DNA of 64,000 bases. It comes from Undaria pinnatifida (lineage: Eukaryota > Sar > Phaeophyceae > Laminariales > Alariaceae). The DNA is taken from the NCBI GenBank assembly GCA_012845835.1, contig JABAKD010000020.1, forward strand, positions 3,482,936 to 3,546,935, read 5' to 3'. Shown here piece after piece: positions 56,801 to 64,000 of the stretch. The translations under genes were made by a program, and so were the position numbers. Under the pieces are notes generated by a model that was not told where the DNA came from, did no database searches, and worked only from the letters and a program-made list of their open reading frames with translations. The number at the start of each line of letters is the position of its first letter. The stretch's first letter is position 1.

Positions 56801-57952
56801 TTGGATACTCGCTGATTTAATTATGACACATACATGCAGTGTACAAACAGGGGCTGTTAGTACACATTGACGCTTCTGCATCCACATGGGCGGGTTGAGC
56901 CCCGGCACGCATTTGATTGGGTGCCTTCTGTTTGTAAATTGTTGTTGTTGGCCTTTGCCCGAGGCAATGCAAGCGGGTGGCGACGCCTTCACAGATGCAC
57001 CACCCAGAGGATCTAATTGCATGCACATACCAGGTATAGGCGTGCAGACGATAATGACGTGTTGCCCCACCTGGCCCCCGCTCGCTGCTACAAAGATCAC
57101 CGTGATCCCGGAGCAGTCTCCCGATTCTACAGCCGTTTAAACCAATTTCGAAACGCGGCAACTCGCTTGCTTGCTGTATTTGCAAGAACCGGACATATCC
57201 ACAACTACGACAGTATCTTCGATTAATTCGGGGGGGGGGAGGGGGGGATACTCATATTATGCACGGCCGTAGCCTTGAGAGGGGGCAGGGGGGGGGGACC
57301 CCACCCTTGCGTATTCTGAAAACAAAAACTCGTCGGAGAAACCACACCCGCTTACCATACAGCTGTGCTTATTTACTTTTTGTTCGTTTTACTCCACTGC
57401 GCTGCATGCACCTGTCCGCGCGATACACCGAAAAACATGAAATACAAAAGGCCCGAGGCCCGTCGCATCAAGGCGGAAAGGGCGGGCGTTCCTCCGGAAG
57501 ACTTCAAAGAGCCCAAGCGCGAGTCTGTGACGGAAGTCGAGCAGCGAGCGCGGCAGTTCTTGGACAGCCTCTTGGCAGACGCCGACGGAGATAGATTCAT
57601 CCAGCACGAAGCCGCCGAGGTAGGGCGGGAGATTGGGGGCAGGGCGCCGGGCGGGAGCAACGCCGATAAAGAGGATGGTGGGGATGCTGACGGTGGACGC
57701 GAGAGGCTTGCGTTGGTGGTGTCCCACGGGGGGATCCTGAACGTGATGATGTCGGTGGTGATGGGCCTGGAAGAGGTAGGCTTCATGGGTAACTGCTCAG
57801 TGGCGGTTGTAAAGGTTTTCGAGAAGGATGATGGCGGTTTCTTGTTCGTCCCGGAGGCTCTTAACGACGACTCGCATATGGAGGCGGCGGGGCTGTCCAC
57901 CCGTGTCGGTTCTGGCCGCGTGGGCGCCCAAAACTTCGGGAAGCGGAAGTAA
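53809..57952 (+). CDS. TIGAR-like histidine phosphatase (fructose-2,6-bisphosphatase-type), three exons
   Basis: Exons 53809-53867, 55329-55574 and 57451-57952 join to 268 codons plus TAA. Splice sites are AG|GTAAGA, CGCAG|A, CTG|GTGGGT and AAAAG|G, and every junction restores the frame (split codons AGA for Arg20 and TGG for Trp102). The product starts MARSLLTIHFVRHGETTANR and carries the branch-2 histidine phosphatase catalytic set: Arg12-His13-Gly14, Arg62 in SSDLVR, Glu87 in LLRE, and His194 in VVSHGG. REGIIQGQ and the LPRGTS...EARRIKAERAGVP stretch are typical of TIGAR-type enzymes, and human TIGAR is of almost the same length. The family removes phosphate from sugar bisphosphates or related small substrates; the exact substrate here is inferred. 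No targeting peptide is evident, so it is probably cytosolic. Intron 1 (1461 bp) holds a (CCCT)n tract and intron 2 (1876 bp) holds two TRIM-like elements. The gene is divergent from the plastid-protein exon at 53197. An Asp/Gly-rich insert at residues 165-186 looks lineage-specific. Confidence 0.88.
55000..55316. repeat. (CCCT)n microsatellite in phosphatase intron 1
   Basis: An almost perfect CCCT tract (uninterrupted about 55019-55258) with CT/C-rich flanks runs to within about 12 bp of the intron 1 acceptor and therefore acts as its pyrimidine tract. It produces artefactual SLPP and GREGG reading frames on the two strands. Confidence 0.95.
55611..55913 (-). mobile_element. TRIM-like element, family 2, internally deleted, in phosphatase intron 2
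   Basis: LTR-like repeats at 55913-about 55830 and about 55695-55611 (minus sense) match the 13280 element and enclose the same GC-rich interior. The tRNA-like part of the interior is missing (TGGCC directly joined to the distal interior near 55810-55825). CAGT occurs on both flanks (55607-55610 and 55914-55917), a perfect 4-bp target duplication. It begins only 36 bp after the intron donor. Confidence 0.8.
56218..56617 (+). mobile_element. TRIM-like element, family 2, old copy in phosphatase intron 2
   Basis: It starts TGTTTTAAGGCTTAG and is followed after the 5' LTR by TGGAGTCGTCGGCAGG (about 56323) and a decayed B-box region GGGTTCAAATG (56355-56365). A polypurine tract AGGGGGAGGGGAGAG abuts the 3' LTR TGTTACAAGGC at 56532. 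The LTRs are strongly diverged and the right end is approximate. Confidence 0.7.
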
Positions 57953-60300
57953 AGGCGTCTGGGCTAGACCTCTCTCGATGCCGACTCGGTGATGAGTCGG
58001 TTTTTGTTGCTGTCTTGTGCGTGTCGGGGCGCTGCTATATATCATTTTTTTGGGCGGAAGTGTACTGGCCGTTGGGGTATAAATATGGATACCAAACGGT
58101 CGTTACGTATCCGCCCAGAATGGTATTGTGTTGCTCGTCGCCCATGGGTTTCTGAGCGCAGGCGGGCAAGCTGGTGGCGAGTTACAGGACAGAAGGAGTA
58201 GAAAGGTAGAGCTATCGTTTGGGTCTCTTACAACATATTATTGATGTTTGTTTTTTTCTTTGGTGGCGCATACATTTTGTACAACCTGCTACGAGTAGTG
58301 GGTGGTATCGCGTATCGCCTGGTGGTATACCCGGCAAATGTTTCTATAGTGAGGCCTGGTAATGTCTTCTGGGAGTACACCATATTTAGCGGTACGTACA
58401 GACTAACCCGGTAGCCCATACTATAATATATATAGTGTCGTTTTTCCGGTGCTTTTTTCTCTTCGTTTTTGTTGGTGACTGTCCTACGACCGCGTGTTGT
58501 TCAGATGGGGCAATCGGAGCTTTCTCTCTACGTATTTTTCGATAAAAAGTAGTTAGAACTCACTAGAAATGCATTTATTTCGTGCCCGCAGTTTTTGTGA
58601 TACGGTTTGTAGGTCGTTACTGTCTCCAATTTTAAGTACATGCCATATTTTCAGTGCTCTTGTCGACTTTGTACGTACGTTGTACCAGGTATATCGTAGT
58701 GCTCTTGAGCTGCTTGGATCTCTTGCCCCACAAATGAAGGCTGGAAGTCCAAGCTCGATTTGTCCGTACAACAACTAGTAGCCGTTTGTTTGTTTTCGGG
58801 AGTGGAGGAGGTACTCATTTGTTGCCTGCCTTAGTCATACGACCAAAGTGACCACGCACCACACCCTTTCGAGACGGAGAATGCACATAGGGGGAGGGGG
58901 TACTATTCTGTTTTTTGGTAGTTTTCACGAGTAAGAGTGTGTCGGCTTATGTATGTCTGCCGCTCTCTCGCCTATCGCTTGCATCTGTCAGCCTTACATC
59001 GCAGTGCGATTAGTGCAGTGCTAAAAGGTAAAATTGCGCGCGCTTCGTTTTGTGCCTTGTGGTGCGCGATTAGTGCAGTGCTCTAAAAGGTAAAACTGTG
59101 GGTGCTTTGTTTTGTGCCTTGTGGTGCGCGGGGTAGGATTTGATTGAAGGTAGACACACAATGTCAAACATTCTGCGAGATGGGGGAATGATTGTCCAAC
59201 ACTGGCCGTGGAAAATTGAAAAAGGCGGTCTTACGTGTCGACTTGAGATTGCCATCCACGTCGCCCGAAGCTGTATGCTAACATGTGCCTAATGCCCGGT
59301 GGTGAGCAGGGTCGATTTGTTGGCCGCACAAAAATGCCAACCGTTTGGCACGGGGATTGTACAATGTGGAAAGTTGAACACTCTGAGTGCTGCGTGCAAC
59401 ATCATCAGATATTACGGTGACGAGAAGGCTACATTTTAACGTCGTACCGCTACGTTCGTATCATACGCGTACGCAAGCTGTTCCGGCTGAGCTGCGCGTT
59501 GGCCAGCCTCTTTGTCTACTATGATACGCTAACGACTTTGAACGGAGCGTGCGGTAAACCAACGTCATACATACAATATTGCACGCGGGCGACCTAGCGA
59601 GCGGGGCGACGGCGCGCGATCCACGGTGGTCATGTTCGTCTTGCTGCGCCATCGTCCACCCAAAAAAATAGGGAAAAGCAGCACAATGGCATAGGCGCTG
59701 CGCTGCAGTACTATATTGCATTGCTCATGCTTAAGGTTCTTGCGATGCAATCATCCAGTCCAACCAGTGACTGACCCGACCGAGCGAAACAACACTGGGA
59801 ATCTCATGGACGCGGTTCGCGAATGAGTGTGTGTGGAGGAAGCCGACCGACCATGTCATTCATGATGTGACTCTCCTCGTAGCTCAACTATTTAGCAATG
59901 CACGAATGAATGCACCGATGCCGCTCTCGCTGCAGTGCAACCATTTACCGAAGGGCAACGACGGCTCCACATGCTACGCAACACTCAACGGCGTCTGCCG
60001 ACTCGAGAGATAGCGACCTCCCCCCGCAGCCAGCACCCGACCGCGCGACCATACCACCGGAGACAGAGGTACAGCATCGCTAGCATAAATAGGCCATGGT
60101 GGTACATACGACATAAAAGACTCCCACTGCCTCGCTAGGATCCACCGCGCCCTGGTGCTGTTTCGGTTTCCGAAACAAAAAAAGCACCGCCGCTGCTGTT
60201 CTACGCTCGCAGCAGCAGTAACAGCCAGTTGTACGTGTATCCGACACGCTGCCCGACGCAACGACACGGAACAAATGGACCAAATGGACACAACATTTTA
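57953..60300. other. Intergenic region downstream of the phosphatase gene
   Basis: Apart from the 59002-59130 duplication and a GTACTCATTTGT G-tract repeat at 58800-58910 (also at 33950-34030), nothing was recognised. Confidence 0.4.
59002..59130 (+). repeat. ~63-bp tandem duplication
   Basis: GCGATTAGTGCAGTGCT and TTTTGTGCCTTGTGGTGCGC occur twice in direct order. Confidence 0.9.
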
Positions 60301-60817
60301 AAGTCGGCTCGGAGACTCCTCTCTCTTCCCCTTCACCCGCACATCACATACTACTGCATGCACTAGATAGTACTGCTGAATGTGCGTAATTCGCGCGTCA
60401 TCCCGATTGACAGAACCCTCTCTTCTTTTCGACCACTCTCCAACTACACCCCTAATCACCGCCCACCCTCATCATAGAACAACTTCAAGCGGTACGATGT
60501 ATGCAGACAAGGCCTAAACCGAGGTGCAGCGAAGAGGGGGGAGGGGGTTCCATCCGACCCAAACCCGCACAGAGCGACAACAGCTAGCGGCATTTCAGCA
60601 AGTGTGCGCGAAGGGGAAGCCTATCGGAGGAGGCCAGTCGTTCTTTTTCCTGCCGTCGAACTCACAATATCGCGTTTTCCGCAGTGCTCAAACCCGCTTG
60701 ACGGGGGTAAAATAGCCCCACCCAGTCGCCGGCACGCCCCTCCTCCCTGCACGGAATATTTATCTCTGAGCACACACCTCGCAAACAAAAACGCGACTGG
60801 CTGCCACTTTCAGGTCA

Positions 60818-63406
60818 TCACTGGTCTTTACTGCTGTTGCTGTTGCTGACGCCGCCGCCATCGCCACCGCCGATGCCGCCGCTTCCCCCCACATCACGAT
60901 CCCGCCCACGGCCACCCCTTGCGCCGGTCTCGTTACTTCGTCTCCCTCTGCGGCCGCTCTCGCGAGAGCTGACCAGCGCCGCGTTCATGAGTCGGCTCGT
61001 CCCACCCGCTTGGCGAGCCCCCTTCTCTTCCTTCGCCCCCTTCTCCCTCCGCACCGGCGATGGTTTAGACGCGTCGGCAGCGTTTGTACCGCCGCCACCG
61101 CCACCACCGCCGCCACTGCCACTCATCTTGCTCGATGCCCCGTCGACGGAACTGCCGCTGCCCCAGCTCGCCGCGAGGCCCACTGGTGCCCGTCGAACGG
61201 TCGGATCAGTGGCGGTCTTCAATCCTTCGGAAGCAGCCCGGGCGGCGGAAGAGGGGTCCTTTTCGGCCTGGCCGCGCGCGGTTCCAAGGCGAGCGAACGC
61301 GCTCAGCCGTTGCCCCTTCGCTGGAGAACCTGACACGGTGGCAGCGGCGGTGGGTGACTCCACCCGGTTCCCAGCAGCAGAAGACGCTCCCTCTGAAAGG
61401 CCGGGCTCCCTGTTGGATTGGCCTGTCGTCGGGGTGGCGGCGGGAGACTCGTGCTCTCCCGGCTTTCTACGATGGTTCTTTCGCAAGAACGATGTGAGCT
61501 CGCCTGGTTCGCCGCCCGTGGAGCGTCGCGTAGGGGGGTCCGCATCGCCCGACGCAGACCGACCCGACGAGGATCTCGCCAGAGGGGCGGGCTGGGACGG
61601 GGCACCCAGGGCGTTTGAACCGGCCCCCTTACCGGTATTCGATCCGCCCGTGTTCGACCCTTCACCGACAGCGCCGGCGTCCTTCGATGCTTCACGCCCT
61701 GGGGTACCATTCTTTCGTTCAGAAGGGTCGCTACCAGACGCAGCCCTGGTTTTCTGTGCGCCTTCCCGGACCACCACCGCCGCCCCCTCGGCACGACCGC
61801 TCTGCGATTTGTCAGCAACAGTAACAGCAGCAGCAGCAGCGGCTGTTCCAGGATCGTCTCCACTCGCCTTGCAAGCGCCGGCAGGACCGGCGTTCTCATC
61901 TTTCTCGGTAGACGAAGGTTGACACGCGGAAAGAGACTTTGCTGATGACTGCCGTGACATCGGCGCCGAAGCTACCTTTTCCGCTTTAGCCGCCGCGTCG
62001 ACTGGATCGGACGAGACTTTTCGCGTTTCCGCGCTTGCTTGAACAGCCAGTGCTTTCACGCCCGCAACATCTGTCGATGGAGCCGATGAAGTTCCTGTCC
62101 CCACCGTGGCGGCATTCTGAGGAGACTGCGACCCCCCCGCCTTCTCATCTGCCGCGGCGGTTCTTTCCTCCCCGCGCGCGCCCCCAAGCCCCTTCTTCGG
62201 CGACACAAGCTTTTCGTCTACCCTCTCGGTCTCCGGCGACGCACCCGCCAGGTCACCATTACTCGCGACGACACCAGCGTCAGAGTTTGATCGCCGCTTC
62301 CCTCCAGAAGTCCTTTCCCGGTCGGTCTCCGTTTTGTCAGTGCCGAGTCCCCGCTCACCGCTCCCTGACGACCGGGCTCGCGCTTTCTCCGCGGCCAAGT
62401 CTGATCCTGCTGGCCCCAGTTTAGCCGCCGCCGCCGCCGCATGACCTACGCCGCCGTTCTGTTCCGTCTTTACGTCGGAACCGTCGCGGCCTTTGTCGTC
62501 CGAGGGGCGCCGCTGCCGCGCAGGGCACGAGTTCCCTACAGGCTCGGTTGTACTGACCGGCGCGTCCGATCTCTCTTTCGCGTCCGGCCTGACGCCCGCC
62601 TTGCCCCGCGGCGGCACCGACTGAAGCTCGCCATCGTCCCGATCCTCTGCGCTCCGCATCTTAGAGCCAATCGTCTCTGCCCCCTCCTTTACTAGCGTCG
62701 CTCCATCCCTAGCTGTTGCCGTCGCCCGTCCTCCCCTATCTCGCGCCAGGCGTGGCTCGTCCACAGGCCCGCCCCGAGGCTCGCCGTGCTGGTGCTGCTC
62801 GCCGCGACCGTCGGTCCGGCGGTTCCCGACATCCTCCGCGTTGCCCCAGCGGCTCGATCTCGAGGGGGGCGAGACAGGGCGGCTCGGCATCACCACCGTC
62901 GCGGAGAGGCTATCGATCACCAGCTCCCCTTCCTCCGGCTCCTCTTCCTGGGGCGGCGCCAAATCGACCGCTTGCTCCTCGTCCCTGCTGTCGGCCCTGA
63001 CCCTACGGCCGCTGTCTCGCCCCCCGCCCCCGCCTCCTCGCCTTCGGTCTTCCGATCGCCCCCGGCGCTCTTCCCGCTCTTCCCGTCTATGCCGATCGCG
63101 GTCCCGGTCCCGGTCGCCTAGCCTGTGTCGGTCACGCCCGATCTCGCCTATGGCAGATCCTGCTATGAGGCTGGCTGCCCCCGCACCGCCACCTCCGCCC
63201 GCAAGAGACATGCCCGTCCCCGTGATCGAGTGTCCCGAGCGGCCGGAGCCTCCACCGGCCATTGCGCCGCCCTCTCCGTGCCGCGCCTGGGCGTTTGATC
63301 GCCCTCGCGAGTCGTCTCGAAGAGGGGAGGAGGGGCGCCGGCGGCTGGACCCGTCCCTTATGGCGGACTGCTGTGCGCGCTCCGAAGACCTGCGGCTCGC
63401 GCGAAG
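60818..63406 (-). CDS. Last exon of a large Arg/Ser/Gly-rich, probably nuclear protein
   Basis: One open frame of about 862 codons runs from a strong acceptor (pyrimidine-rich tract ending CTCTTAG, AG at 63408-63407) to TGA at 60818. The first Met is at 63262, but the frame is open upstream and reads ASRRSSERAQQSAIRDGSSR, so an internal 3' exon is more likely than a gene start. In order it shows an RS/RD-type tract (DRDRDRDRHRREEREERRGR, near 63110-63040), an acidic box QEEEPEEGELVID (near 62940), then long Ser/Gly/Ala/Lys/Glu-rich disordered sequence with many SP and RRKS/RRSN-like sites, and a Gly-rich, basic C-terminus with RGGRGRDRD. No folded domain was recognised. Arg-Asp/Arg-Ser repeats with an EEGEL acidic box are seen in splicing and transcription factors, so a nuclear role is an inference. 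The strand is supported by the complementary frames being Pro/Leu-rich shadows. Upstream exons should lie beyond 63407 on the same strand. Confidence 0.72.
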   Translation of the reverse strand, partial: LRASRRSSERAQQSAIRDGSSRRRPSSPLRDDSRGRSNAQARHGEGGAMAGGGSGRSGHSITGTGMSLAGGGGGAGAASLIAGSAIGEIGRDRHRLGDRDRDRDRHRREEREERRGRSEDRRRGGGGGGRDSGRRVRADSRDEEQAVDLAPPQEEEPEEGELVIDSLSATVVMPSRPVSPPSRSSRWGNAEDVGNRRTDGRGEQHQHGEPRGGPVDEPRLARDRGGRATATARDGATLVKEGAETIGSKMRSAEDRDDGELQSVPPRGKAGVRPDAKERSDAPVSTTEPVGNSCPARQRRPSDDKGRDGSDVKTEQNGGVGHAAAAAAKLGPAGSDLAAEKARARSSGSGERGLGTDKTETDRERTSGGKRRSNSDAGVVASNGDLAGASPETERVDEKLVSPKKGLGGARGEERTAAADEKAGGSQSPQNAATVGTGTSSAPSTDVAGVKALAVQASAETRKVSSDPVDAAAKAEKVASAPMSRQSSAKSLSACQPSSTEKDENAGPAGACKASGDDPGTAAAAAAVTVADKSQSGRAEGAAVVVREGAQKTRAASGSDPSERKNGTPGREASKDAGAVGEGSNTGGSNTGKGAGSNALGAPSQPAPLARSSSGRSASGDADPPTRRSTGGEPGELTSFLRKNHRRKPGEHESPAATPTTGQSNREPGLSEGASSAAGNRVESPTAAATVSGSPAKGQRLSAFARLGTARGQAEKDPSSAARAASEGLKTATDPTVRRAPVGLAASWGSGSSVDGASSKMSGSGGGGGGGGGTNAADASKPSPVRREKGAKEEKGARQAGGTSRLMNAALVSSRESGRRGRRSNETGARGGRGRDRDVGGSGGIGGGDGGGVSNSNSSKDQ

Positions 63407-64000
63407 CTAAGAGGAGGGGGGCGGCAGGTTGGGCGTGCAGAAAGTTGGGCGTGCGGGTGGACGGGCGGGTGAGGGGTGGAAGTTTTCAACGAAAGCGGAG
63501 GGGGTGCAGATGGTGTAGATGCAGTAACCGAAAAAGTTCCAAAGGTACCGCCACCGGATCGCGTTTGGCGACGGCAGGCAACAAAGGTAGACAATCTCAA
63601 GAACAAGGGGGGCGGGGGGGGGTGACCTACGCGCACAACGCGTTAGTCACTGAAACATCCACGCGCTTGAGAGGTGGGGGCTCACCCAGACGGGTGCAAA
63701 AGGAGCAACAGGATATGACTCGACGTCTGGGGGGGCTCTCTAGGTGCGCGGATCAACACAAAATCGTAGGCAACATAAAAGCCTGGTGCGGCTTGGCTTC
63801 GCAGCTACTACCCTTGTTTGTTCCAGTTTGTAAACAAACGCCTCACTAACGCACACATCTCTCATGCCACACCACCAGAAACATAGCGCAATCTCGTTCG
63901 CGCACGCATTCTCATTCCACGCCCACACACGATCGCATCTAAGCCCTGCAGCCGCAATCCCAGCTACATGTCATACAAATCAATTTCACATTACGGCACA
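63407..64000 (-). other. Upstream intron and possible upstream exons of the Arg/Ser-rich gene
   Basis: Starts with the pyrimidine-rich acceptor region on minus (63407-63500). A GGTGAG donor-like site lies at about 63692 on the minus strand. No upstream exon could be fixed. Confidence 0.35.

Overview
The window looks like nuclear DNA of a secondary-plastid stramenopile, most likely a brown alga of the Ectocarpus type. That is inference from three things: intron-containing genes with GT-AG introns of 0.6-1.9 kb, one protein with a signal peptide plus Ala-Phe cleavage site followed by a Ser-rich transit-like stretch (bipartite targeting to a four-membrane plastid), and a very repeat-rich landscape with long C/G homopolymers. 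No bacterial operons, rRNA genes, intact tRNA genes or CRISPR arrays are visible. Gene density is low: about 3-6 genes in 64 kb, concentrated at 5.8-9.2 kb and 52.9-63.4 kb.

Genes. (1) 5874-8023 (+): a three-exon gene for a small four-cysteine protein resembling plant Mal d 1-associated proteins. The first frame runs into ACG-TGA-T and the family-like C-terminus continues in the +1 frame, so this is a lesion, a sequence error or a recoding site. (2) 8931-9149 (-): a possible small mitochondrial-type protein. (3) 16547-16681 (-): an orphan exon. (4) 2533-2775 (-): a doubtful small ORF with a myristoylation-type start. (5) 52895-53197 (-): the first exon of a plastid-targeted protein. (6) 53809-57952 (+): a three-exon TIGAR-like histidine phosphatase of 268 aa with all catalytic residues, the best-supported gene. 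Genes 5 and 6 are divergent, with 611 bp between start codons. (7) 60818-63406 (-): a large last exon (about 860 codons) of an Arg/Ser/Gly-rich, probably nuclear protein whose upstream exons were not identified.

Mobile DNA fills the rest. At least four miniature LTR elements (TRIM-like, 300-430 bp, LTRs of 78-84 bp beginning TG and ending CA, PBS, polypurine tract, 4-bp target duplications) lie at 2966, 13280, 55611 and 56218. They fall into two LTR families that share a TGGCGTCG primer-site-like start and, in three copies, an internal tRNA T-arm/B-box-like block. One is nested inside a pogo-like TIR element (12952-13673) and two lie in an intron of the phosphatase gene. A tRNA-derived SINE with poly(A) tail occurs three times (1371, 21889, 30645). 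A ~180-bp retroposon occurs five times, one copy with a perfect 13-bp target duplication and a paralogous empty site in the window. Other repeats are a hAT-like TIR element (39648-41309), a 2.3-kb element made of GAGCTA/TAGCTC palindrome arrays (50007-52302), a decayed Ty3/Gypsy pol end (45.2-46.6 kb), short TTAACCCCTTTA MITEs, poly(A) retroposon 3' ends, tandem duplications and microsatellites, including about 240 bp of (CCCT)n in the first intron of the phosphatase gene.

All assignments are by reading; no database or alignment program was used.
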